A DNA stretch of 9,501 nt, taken from Chitinophagaceae bacterium (GTDB lineage: Bacteria; Bacteroidota; Bacteroidia; Chitinophagales; Chitinophagaceae). Below are positions 1 through 6,191 of this stretch, piece after piece. The stretch is taken from positions 6,881 to 16,381 of the forward strand of contig PLEB01000295.1 of assembly GCA_003136915.1 (NCBI GenBank). The letters are read 5' to 3'. How positions within the stretch are numbered: position 1 is the stretch's first letter; each line of letters opens with the position of its first letter. The translations under genes and the position numbers were made by a program. The notes under the pieces were generated by a model. It was not told the DNA's origin and did no database searches. It saw only the letters and a list, made by a program, of their open reading frames with translations.

Positions 1-17
1 CCCCATTAACATCCCGC

Positions 18-1034
18 ATGAACCTCTCCCTTCTCATTCTTCTTCCATTAATTACTGCGATTGCTGTGATGTTCTGCAAAGGATTGAAACAGGTGAGAAC
101 TGTTTCTCTGATTGGAACAACTGCACAACTTATATTTTCCTTCGCACTTTTAGTTGAATACTGGAAAGAACGAGCTGCAGGGAATGGGGCACAGTTTTTA
201 TTTGACCAGAATTATACCTGGTTCGACCCGTTACATATTCATTATCATATCGGCATTGATGGAATTTCCCTGTCAATGATTCTGCTAACTGCATTTGTAG
301 TAATTGCAGGCGTGCTGGTTTCATGGGCTCAGGAAAGGCTCAATAAAGAATTTTTTTTCCTGCTTTTATTTTTAAGTGCAGGTGCTTACGGATATTTTAT
401 TTCACTGGACCTGTTTACACTGTTTTTCTTCCTTGAACTAGCAGTCATTCCTAAATTCCTTTTGATCGGTATATGGGGCAGTGGCAAAAAAGAATATAGT
501 GCCATGAAACTGGCTTTGATGTTAATGGCAGGATCCGCACTGGTGTTTGTTGGCCTGCTGGGCTTATATTTCAATACGAACCTGAATGGCGCACATAGTT
601 TCGACCTGGTGGAGATATCGAAAATGCACATGGATACCAAGGTTCAAAATTTATTCTTCCCGTTTGCATTCGTCGGCTTTGGAGTTTTTGCGGCGCTGTT
701 CCCATTTCATACCTGGGTGCCTGACGGACATTCATCCGCACCCACAGCAGCTTCTATGTTTCTGGCAGGCATATCCATGAAGCTCGGCGGCTATGGCTGT
801 TTGCGTGTCGCAACTTATTTAATGCCCGATGCAGCACACCACTATTCCCCTCTCATAGTTTTGTTGTCTACCGTGGCTATCATCTATGGTGCATTTGCAA
901 CGATGATGCAGAAGGATCTTAAATATATCAACGCCTATTCATCGGTCAGCCATTGCGGATTTGTTCTGCTCGGTATTGGCATGCTGACGCAAACCTCCAT
1001 AAATGGCGCGGTATTACAAATGGTATCCCATTGA
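18..1034 (+). CDS. nuoM: NADH-quinone oxidoreductase subunit M, N-terminal part (interrupted nuoM)
   Basis: This is the first 338 codons of NuoM, an antiporter-like subunit of the complex I membrane arm that helps couple NADH:quinone electron transfer to proton pumping. Family marks are HIGIDGISL (residues 77-85), FFFLELAVIP (136-145) with the TM5 glutamate at E140, FPFHTWVPDGHSSAPTA (228-244), and AGISMKLGGYG (250-260) with the TM8 lysine at K255. Conserved histidines are H312 and H338. About ten hydrophobic segments are visible. Translation then stops at a TGA in place of the glycine of the usual QM-x-SHG-L/I-M-TA motif. The rest of the protein continues in the same frame from 1035, and 338 + stop + L + 160 codons gives about 500, the normal NuoM length. 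The ATG at 18 gives the expected N-terminus. The TAA at 7-9 could end an upstream nuoL, but too little is present to say. Family identity is certain; whether the gene works as it stands is not. Confidence 0.93.
   Translation: MNLSLLILLPLITAIAVMFCKGLKQVRTVSLIGTTAQLIFSFALLVEYWKERAAGNGAQFLFDQNYTWFDPLHIHYHIGIDGISLSMILLTAFVVIAGVLVSWAQERLNKEFFFLLLFLSAGAYGYFISLDLFTLFFFLELAVIPKFLLIGIWGSGKKEYSAMKLALMLMAGSALVFVGLLGLYFNTNLNGAHSFDLVEISKMHMDTKVQNLFFPFAFVGFGVFAALFPFHTWVPDGHSSAPTAASMFLAGISMKLGGYGCLRVATYLMPDAAHHYSPLIVLLSTVAIIYGAFATMMQKDLKYINAYSSVSHCGFVLLGIGMLTQTSINGAVLQMVSH
1032..1034 (+). other. In-frame TGA replacing a conserved glycine codon of nuoM
   Basis: Codon 339 of nuoM is TGA, between CAT (H338) and TTA-ATG. 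NuoM homologues have His-Gly-Leu/Ile-Met here, so one G-to-T change from GGA explains it. No base is inserted or deleted, because the frame continues unchanged on both sides. An ATG lies 3 bases after the stop, so termination followed by reinitiation is conceivable. Possible explanations are a recent nonsense mutation, a sequencing or assembly error, or readthrough. Confidence 0.9.
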
Positions 1035-1037
1035 TTA

Positions 1038-1520
1038 ATGACGGCTCTTTTCTTTGCTGCCATCGGCATGATATATACCAGAACACATACGTGGCTGACC
1101 GAGCAATTAGGGGGCTTATTAAAAGTTCTTCCCTTTATTTCAACCGTTTTCGTAATTGCAGGTTTATGTTCCCTTGGCCTTCCCGGTTTTAGCGGGTTTG
1201 TTGCCGAAGTGACCGTGTTTATGGGCAGCTGGCAAAATCCGGATCAATGGTACCGGCTGGCAACCATACTGGCCTGTGCTTCCATTGTAGTTACGGCGGT
1301 ATATATTTTACGCGCTACAGGGAAGGCCATCATGGGACCAATTACCGAAAAACATTTTAATAACCTGACGGATGCGTCATGGAATGAAAGAATGGCTGCA
1401 GGAATTTTAATTGCCGGAATTGTTGCGATTGGGGTAGCTCCCTTCTGGTTGTATCACCTGATCACTCCGGGCACAGAATACATAATTCAACATGTGGGAA
1501 AGGCCGTTACCCTTAAATGA
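1038..1520 (+). CDS. nuoM: NADH-quinone oxidoreductase subunit M, C-terminal part (interrupted nuoM)
   Basis: This 160-residue fragment is the C-terminal third of NuoM, in the same frame as the segment ending at 1034. It opens with MTALFFAAIGMIY, the usual continuation of TM11, then has RTHT (residues 15-18), GLPGFSGFVAE (47-57) carrying the TM12 glutamate (E57; codon 397 of the full gene), and YILRATGKAIMG, a typical NuoM end region. Four or so hydrophobic segments are visible. The ATG at 1038 is simply the first after the TGA and is probably an internal methionine of the ancestral gene, not a native start. On its own the fragment would begin in the middle of a membrane helix. It is followed 9 bases later by nuoN. 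Confidence 0.9.
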   Translation: MTALFFAAIGMIYTRTHTWLTEQLGGLLKVLPFISTVFVIAGLCSLGLPGFSGFVAEVTVFMGSWQNPDQWYRLATILACASIVVTAVYILRATGKAIMGPITEKHFNNLTDASWNERMAAGILIAGIVAIGVAPFWLYHLITPGTEYIIQHVGKAVTLK

Positions 1521-1529
1521 AAACCGATT

Positions 1530-2942
1530 ATGGGAATTGACTTTTTAATACTAATGAAACAGGAATGGGCAATCATAACGATCCTGTTTATACTGCTATT
1601 TATAAAAGTGGGCAGCAAGAACTGGACGAATGAAAATATATTGACCCTGGTAAATATACTAATGCTATTAAATGTTATTGCAGGATTCTTCGGCAATAAA
1701 GATGGAATCCTGTTCAATGAGATGTTCAAAACAAATCATCTGATCGTAACAGAGAAAAATATTCTCTCTCTCGGTACATTTATTATCGCATTACAATCTT
1801 CCTCATGGCTGAAAAACAATAAGCACATCCTGGAATTTTATATACTCCTCCTTTCCACATTGCTTGGCATGTTTTTTATGATCTCAGCGGGGAATTTATT
1901 AATGTTCTTTTTAGGTTTGGAATTGTCAAGCATTCCATTAGGAGCCCTCGCCAACTTCGATCTTGAAAAAAGAAAATCCAGCGAAGCTGCTTTTAAATTC
2001 ATCATCTCTTCCGCATTTTCATCCGGATTATTGTTGTTCGGTATATCCCTGATATATGGAACCACAGGCACCCTGACTTTATCGGCTCTTGCCGAACGTT
2101 TAGATGGCAGTCCTTTACAAATATTTGCCTTCATTTTATTAATCTCCGGCTTTGGATTCAAGATTTCGGCCGTGCCATTCCACCTATGGACAGCAGACGT
2201 GTATGAAGGCTCACCGGTTACAGTCACTTCCTATTTTTCGGTTATCTCAAAAAGTTCTGTATTATTCGTATTCCTGACTGTATTGTATACGGTATTCAAA
2301 CCATACGCAGTAACCTGGTATAATATATTATTTATTCTTTCCGTGCTTACTATGATTATTGGGAACCTGTTTGCCATCCGCCAGAATAATTTAAAGCGTT
2401 TTCTTGCATTCTCGTCTGTTGCACAGGTTGGTTTTATTTTAATTGGAATAACCGGGGCCACACAGGCAGGAAGCGCATCGGTCGTTTATTTTGTTTTGAT
2501 CTATACATTCTCTAATCTGGGCGCATTTGGTGTGATCAGCCTGGTAAGCGCATTAGCAGGCAAGGAAAATATTCAAGATTACAAAGCATTTTATAAAAAC
2601 AATCCCATGTTATCCTGGGTTCTTGCCATTTCGTTATTTTCACTGGCTGGCATTCCTCCGACTGCCGGATTCTTTGGCAAATTCTTTTTGCTGATGGCAG
2701 GTGCGGGGCAGGGAAATTATTTACTGATTACGATTGCTGCATTGAATATGGTCGTTTCCCTTTACTACTACCTGAAAGTAGTGAAAGCCATATTTATGGA
2801 TTCGAATGAAAATCCGATTAAAAAATTAACGATACCTGTTTCCCCTAAACTGGCATTGTTCATATGCACTACCGGGATCGTTTTAACCGGATTAATAAGT
2901 TATGTTTATAAATATATTTTCTCTGTGAGCATTGGGTTCTAA
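1530..2942 (+). CDS. nuoN: NADH-quinone oxidoreductase subunit N
   Basis: NuoN is the third antiporter-like proton-pumping subunit of bacterial complex I, in the inner membrane next to NuoM. The 470-residue, strongly hydrophobic protein (about 13-14 helices) is of normal family length. Key charged residues expected of the channel are all present: E131 in LGLELSSIPL (TM5), K211 in GFGFKISAVPFHLW (TM7), K241 in VISKSSVLF (TM8) and K384 in GFFGKFFLL (TM12). SSVAQVGFILIG (295-306) and SLAGIPPTAGF (371-381) are also characteristic. It starts 9 bases after the nuoM stop, as expected for an operon. The ATG at 1554 (residue 9) is an alternative start with a comparable N-terminus; I kept 1530 for tighter spacing. 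No interruption is present, which argues that the operon as a whole is not decaying. Confidence 0.96.
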   Translation: MGIDFLILMKQEWAIITILFILLFIKVGSKNWTNENILTLVNILMLLNVIAGFFGNKDGILFNEMFKTNHLIVTEKNILSLGTFIIALQSSSWLKNNKHILEFYILLLSTLLGMFFMISAGNLLMFFLGLELSSIPLGALANFDLEKRKSSEAAFKFIISSAFSSGLLLFGISLIYGTTGTLTLSALAERLDGSPLQIFAFILLISGFGFKISAVPFHLWTADVYEGSPVTVTSYFSVISKSSVLFVFLTVLYTVFKPYAVTWYNILFILSVLTMIIGNLFAIRQNNLKRFLAFSSVAQVGFILIGITGATQAGSASVVYFVLIYTFSNLGAFGVISLVSALAGKENIQDYKAFYKNNPMLSWVLAISLFSLAGIPPTAGFFGKFFLLMAGAGQGNYLLITIAALNMVVSLYYYLKVVKAIFMDSNENPIKKLTIPVSPKLALFICTTGIVLTGLISYVYKYIFSVSIGF

Positions 2943-2952
2943 ATTCCTGATT

Positions 2953-3336
2953 ATGCCTATCAATCAAAATCATTTGTCTGAAGAATTGAATGGAGTTAAA
3001 TGTTGCATTGTTGAAAAAAATGTAACACCTGAACGCGCCAGCTTTCTTCAGCATCTCCTGATGTTTAATAAATACACTGTTGAAATTGCCGAATCACCCC
3101 CTCCTAAAACCGCAGCTCCAAATCCTGTGGCGGAAGGTGCAGAGGCTCCTCCCCTCTCGCCACCGTTACCTAAAACATTCACAGTTGGCGTTACTGATAT
3201 GATGTTCAATCCCATCAATGCAATTTTCGGAAGACTGCTTCATACGCCCGACGGCCATGTTGTCACTTTAGCTTTCTGGTATCAGAAGGATAAATCATCC
3301 CATGATGAAATACCTTACTATGAAAGAAAATTTTGA
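2953..3336 (+). CDS. Hypothetical soluble protein at the end of the nuo operon
   Basis: This is a 127-residue protein with no signal peptide or membrane segment. Two more conserved-looking parts flank a Pro/Ala-rich linker (residues about 48-74, with PPPK, EAPPLSPPLP). The N-terminal part (1-47) contains VKCCIVEKN and a predicted helix; the C-terminal part (75-127) reads FTVGVTDMMFNP, GRLLHTPDGHVV and SHDEIPYY. I have an impression of similar proteins after nuoN in related Bacteroidota but cannot assign a function. The ATG at 2953 is chosen: it lies 10 bases after the nuoN stop. A TTG at 2932 would extend the frame by 7 codons into nuoN and is less likely. Tight spacing suggests cotranscription with nuoMN, so a role connected with complex I is possible but is only an inference from position. 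Confidence 0.75.
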   Translation: MPINQNHLSEELNGVKCCIVEKNVTPERASFLQHLLMFNKYTVEIAESPPPKTAAPNPVAEGAEAPPLSPPLPKTFTVGVTDMMFNPINAIFGRLLHTPDGHVVTLAFWYQKDKSSHDEIPYYERKF

Positions 3337-3508
3337 TTGTCGTAACGCTCAACGATCACCCCAATCCAGGACATAACCATCACTTCCGCCAACTGCTCAA
3401 TCCGGTTGTTTTCGCACGCCTCGTGTGATTATTTTGTTTCCCTCAAGATTATTATTTCGACTATTAATTAGAAGAGCAACCAATAATTCACTCAAAAAAC
3501 TTACAATT

Positions 3509-3982
3509 ATGAAACTTACATACAGATTCTTCTCAATCAGTTGCGTTTTTATTATTTTACTTTCGACCTCCTGTAAAAAGGATTCTCTGATTACGGGTCC
3601 GCCTGCTTGCGATACATGCATAACCAGGCCGGCCATTGTAACCTCGGATACCTTATTTATAAATGATAGTAGTTGGGTAAGACAAGGCGAAGGCGTTTAT
3701 CAAAGTGATATTTCAACGATCTTAAATAAGTTAGGTAAATCTCCAGGTAAGGTTTATTCTATGTATCTCGTCAGTGGGGAAGGTTTAATAGAAATCCTTC
3801 CCGACATTCAGGCAAGCTTTATGAAGGGCACAATCGATGGCTCCGTCTATTTGTCGGATGATGGTGAGGCCTGCACAATAACTTTTGCTTATTTGGATAA
3901 GGATAAGCATTATGGAGAAATGCCCCTTGGTGGATCATTGCCCTTTAGTTCAATTGAAATTGAAATATTACTAAGCCGATAG
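3509..3982 (+). CDS. Predicted small lipoprotein, function unknown
   Basis: This 157-residue protein has a typical lipoprotein signal: MKLTYRFF, a hydrophobic core (SCVFIILLST), then C22 in LSTSCKKDS, the likely lipidated cysteine. The mature part is about 135 residues and looks mostly beta-stranded. It contains an SSWVRQGEGVYQSDI stretch (residues about 53-67) and a LPFSSIEIEILLSR end, a style I associate with small uncharacterised Bacteroidota lipoproteins of the W-x5-GVY type. Cysteines C34 and C37 (ACDTC) form a CxxC just after the anchor. The frame is open from a GTG at 3425, but a start there would place about 28 residues ahead of the signal peptide, so ATG 3509 is preferred. The 172-base gap after the nuo operon suggests its own promoter, though none is clear. 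No function can be assigned. Confidence 0.8.
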   Translation: MKLTYRFFSISCVFIILLSTSCKKDSLITGPPACDTCITRPAIVTSDTLFINDSSWVRQGEGVYQSDISTILNKLGKSPGKVYSMYLVSGEGLIEILPDIQASFMKGTIDGSVYLSDDGEACTITFAYLDKDKHYGEMPLGGSLPFSSIEIEILLSR

Positions 3983-4025
3983 CTTTTAGAGCAATAGTGA
4001 AGGGGGTCTGCACTATAACAGCCAG

Positions 4026-4037
4026 TTAACATGTTAA
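4026..4037. promoter_or_regulatory. 12-bp perfect palindrome upstream of a lipoprotein gene
   Basis: TTAACATGTTAA is a perfect 12-base palindrome without spacer, 83 bases before the ATG at 4121 and 43 bases after the preceding stop. A dimeric transcription factor could bind it, but no second copy was noticed and no promoter elements could be placed against it. It may be chance in AT-rich intergenic DNA. The rest of the 138-base gap shows nothing recognisable. Confidence 0.22.
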
Positions 4038-4120
4038 TGTGGACTTAGGAAGTAATAAGACTGCGAAAGAGACCGTTCAATATGTTGATTTTATCATTAT
4101 CCTAATTAAAAACCCACAAC

Positions 4121-5122
4121 ATGAAGCCTCGCATGCATTGGCGAATAGCCATATTTACAATTGCCCTTACCGGAGTTTTCATTTCCTGTAGTAAAGACAG
4201 CAATAAGAGTTCATCCAATCAGACTACGGTGCAAACGCAGGCCGACGATCAGGCCATGGTCTCTAACGAATCGGACAACCTGGCCAACGACGCAAACGCC
4301 TCGCTCACCAGTCAATCATCCATCAATGGTGAATCTGCCCGTTCCCTCCATTCAGGTAATACGGTTGTGAACAGTGTCGAAACACAGATATTAGGTGTTG
4401 ACTCAGTCTCTAATACGTCACTGATCTGCGACGCCACTGTGGTAACGGACACCACCGTAAATCCGAGAACGATTACCATTACCTATAACGGAACCAATTG
4501 CTGGGGTAACCGCACACGGACGGGAACGGTCATCATTTCCATCCCTACCGGTATACACTGGATGGATGCAGGTGCAGTTGTCACCATAACAGTGCAAAAT
4601 GTGACCATCACCCGTTTAAAGGATGGCAAAACCATTACGATCAATGGTACCCGGACAATGACCAATGTCAGCGGTGGAAGTATGACGGATCTGGCCGGTG
4701 ACGGCACCATCATACACAGCATCAGCGACAACCTTTCAATCACTTTCTCCTCCAATTTGGTCCGCACTTGGCAGGTTTCCAAACAACGCGCCTTTACCTA
4801 TAATAACGGCATCGTGATGACTACGACAGGTACGCACAGTGACGGAACCTATAACAATATTGCAGAATGGGGAACCAACCGGTTCGGGACTGCCTTTGAA
4901 TCCCTGATCACGGTTCCCAAAGTGTTTCGCCAGGATTGCGATTACAGGCTGGTTAGTGGCCAAAATCAGATCCTTAGATCAGACAGTTTGAATTCAACCA
5001 TAACATACGGACTGGATATAACGGGCAATCCGACATCCTGCCCCGGGTCAGGAACCTATTATCTTGAAGTTATATGGACCTTTCCGAACGGAAAAACAGC
5101 CCCCATTATTTTACCCTATTAG
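4121..5122 (+). CDS. Predicted surface lipoprotein, beta-rich, function unknown
   Basis: This is a 333-residue protein with a lipoprotein signal peptide: MKPRMHWR, a hydrophobic core, then FISCSKDS with C23 as the probable lipidated residue. Residues about 24-85 form a Ser/Asn/Gln/Asp-rich low-complexity linker (ADDQAMVSNESDN, ANDANASL). Residues about 100-333 are Thr/Ile/Val-rich with alternating strands (for example RTITITYNGTNCW and GKTITINGTRTMTNV), suggesting a beta-sandwich or beta-helix. Four further cysteines (C103, C127, C273, C307) could form two disulfides. I know of no named domain, although Chitinophagaceae-like genomes seem to carry similar proteins. The ATG at 4121 places the signal peptide at the N-terminus. 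The gene ends in TAG at 5120-5122, overlapping the oppositely oriented ThuA gene by 4 bases, and its terminator lies within that gene. Confidence 0.82.
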   Translation: MKPRMHWRIAIFTIALTGVFISCSKDSNKSSSNQTTVQTQADDQAMVSNESDNLANDANASLTSQSSINGESARSLHSGNTVVNSVETQILGVDSVSNTSLICDATVVTDTTVNPRTITITYNGTNCWGNRTRTGTVIISIPTGIHWMDAGAVVTITVQNVTITRLKDGKTITINGTRTMTNVSGGSMTDLAGDGTIIHSISDNLSITFSSNLVRTWQVSKQRAFTYNNGIVMTTTGTHSDGTYNNIAEWGTNRFGTAFESLITVPKVFRQDCDYRLVSGQNQILRSDSLNSTITYGLDITGNPTSCPGSGTYYLEVIWTFPNGKTAPIILPY

Positions 5123-5961
5123 TCAGTCTCTTTAGTTTTTAAGGATAAAAGCCTTCCGGAAACGGGAGGTTTTTTTTTGTTGGTTCCTGCCGCCCACAAT
5201 ATGGCATTGGCAAACATTTTTTTGAATTCGGATGAGTGGAATAAATTAGCATGATGTCCCATCTGGAAATACACATTACGCGCTTTTATTTTTTCGTTGG
5301 TCCAGATTACCGGATGATCGCCCATTTTAATATCTGAAGGCGGCTGATAACTGCTCTCATCCACGTTTGCCAGCACATGCACATTCGGACGGGGATCCTT
5401 GTCATAGGTATACCATTCATCGTCTGGTATAGAAAAAGTTTCCGGCAGGCCTTTCATAACCGGATGATCTTTATCTTCTACGTGTACCGTTGCCGTCGCC
5501 CGCGCCGCTATGTAATTCTTCCACCGGATGCCGCCCATGAATTGTGAGAACCAATCCCACATCGGGTAACCGTCAAACTCGCCCAGTAAAGAAGCATGAT
5601 GAAAACCAACCCAACCGCCCTGTCCTTCTTCCATATATTTTACAAATGCCTCTTTGGATTCGGCGCTCCATCTATATGGCGGAAAATTCAGCTGGATAAA
5701 TACCCGGTAATGCGATAAATAGTCTGTTGTGAGTGAATCGGCCTGGTTGATCACAGTGAAATCAAAATGCTGTTCCTGAGAAAAATGGTTGAGCCAGTCC
5801 AGCGCGGCCACAACAAAACCTTCGTGGATCCCACCCCGCTCAGCGAGCACTAGGGCATGAAAAGCAGGTTTATTCTTTAGGTTCTGACCTGAAACGGATA
5901 TGCCCGTACCCAGCAGAAATGCAAGCAGCAGAAATTGTATCCATCCGGAAGCTTTTATCAT
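5119..5961 (-). CDS. Secreted ThuA-domain protein
   Basis: This 280-residue protein has a cleavable signal peptide (MIKASGWIQFLLLAFLLG, likely cut after VSG near residue 25) and one ThuA-like domain over about residues 33-258. The family has a class I glutamine amidotransferase-like fold and is named after a trehalose-utilisation gene. Its exported members are common in Bacteroidota, often near carbohydrate genes, and their reaction is not established. Visible motifs are GGWVGFHH (115-122), MGGIRWKNY (142-150), KDHPVMKGLP (164-173), DDEWYTYDKDPRP (180-192), GDHPVIWTNE (214-223) and YFQMGHH (231-237). The histidine-rich motifs suggest metal or substrate binding. The tail after AAG (about 259-280), Lys/Pro-rich and past the domain, overlaps the neighbour's terminator. 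The ATG at 5961 gives a proper signal peptide. It appears to be a single-gene unit, with no sugar-uptake or glycosidase gene adjacent. Confidence 0.93.
   Translation of the reverse strand: MIKASGWIQFLLLAFLLGTGISVSGQNLKNKPAFHALVLAERGGIHEGFVVAALDWLNHFSQEQHFDFTVINQADSLTTDYLSHYRVFIQLNFPPYRWSAESKEAFVKYMEEGQGGWVGFHHASLLGEFDGYPMWDWFSQFMGGIRWKNYIAARATATVHVEDKDHPVMKGLPETFSIPDDEWYTYDKDPRPNVHVLANVDESSYQPPSDIKMGDHPVIWTNEKIKARNVYFQMGHHANLFHSSEFKKMFANAILWAAGTNKKKPPVSGRLLSLKTKETD
5152..5178 (+). terminator. Intrinsic terminator of the 4121 lipoprotein gene, inside the ThuA coding region
   Basis: The stem CCTTCCG (5152-5158) pairs with CGGGAGG (5163-5169) through 7 pairs, one of them T-G, around a GAAA tetraloop. 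Nine Ts follow directly (5170-5178), and an AAAA tract precedes it, so the signal could be partly bidirectional. It begins 30 bases after the lipoprotein stop. The same bases encode part of the C-terminal tail of the ThuA-domain protein on the opposite strand; the T-run becomes its lysine triplet. Confidence 0.88.
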
Positions 5962-6191
5962 GGTTTTGGTTATCGGTATTTGGAAATGATCAGTTGGGTA
6001 AATCTATCGAATCCTTTCGGGAAAAAGCAGTTATTTAAATCCCGGGAATTCTTGCAACTTTTGCTCATGTTGTTCTCCAGAAACAATTAGAAATAGATGA
6101 AGAAATAAAAAAGAATATTTCATATTTGTAATCATTAAAGCACAAACCAAACATCAGCTGGTTATATCCGGAATTCTATTAATGAAAGATC
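5962..6191. promoter_or_regulatory. Divergent intergenic region with weak Bacteroidota-type promoter candidates
   Basis: This 230-base AT-rich gap separates two divergent genes, so promoters for both must lie here or very near. Known Bacteroidota promoters use a -7 element TAnnTTTG with a -33 TTG. On the minus strand, TAGATTTA (+ positions 5999-6006) matches 7 of 8 around the conserved bases, with a CTG 21 bases upstream. On the plus strand, CATATTTG (6121-6128) has one mismatch but no good -33 partner. Neither is strong. No hairpin with a T-run and no reading frame of interest was seen. Confidence 0.25.

Noticed and set aside
1032..1034. UGA recoded as glycine, as in Gracilibacteria/SR1 bacteria
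   Set aside because: The stop sits exactly at a glycine, but TGA also serves as the genuine terminator at 1518-1520, 3334-3336 and (minus strand) 7811-7813, and no other gene here has an internal TGA. A genome-wide glycine code would show many.
1487..2461. Minus-strand frames opposite nuoM/nuoN (up to 129 codons)
   Set aside because: They are antisense shadows of confidently identified nuo genes with no plausible protein features.
2932..2952. TTG start extending the post-nuoN gene into nuoN
   Set aside because: ATG 2953 lies 10 bases after the nuoN stop and is the normal choice.
3425..3508. GTG start extending the 3509 lipoprotein by 28 residues
   Set aside because: It would place a basic stretch before a complete lipoprotein signal peptide; ATG 3509 begins the signal directly.
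3337..3508. Terminator for the nuo operon or promoter for the next lipoprotein
   Set aside because: No GC-rich stem with T-run and no good TAnnTTTG element could be found in this 172-base gap.
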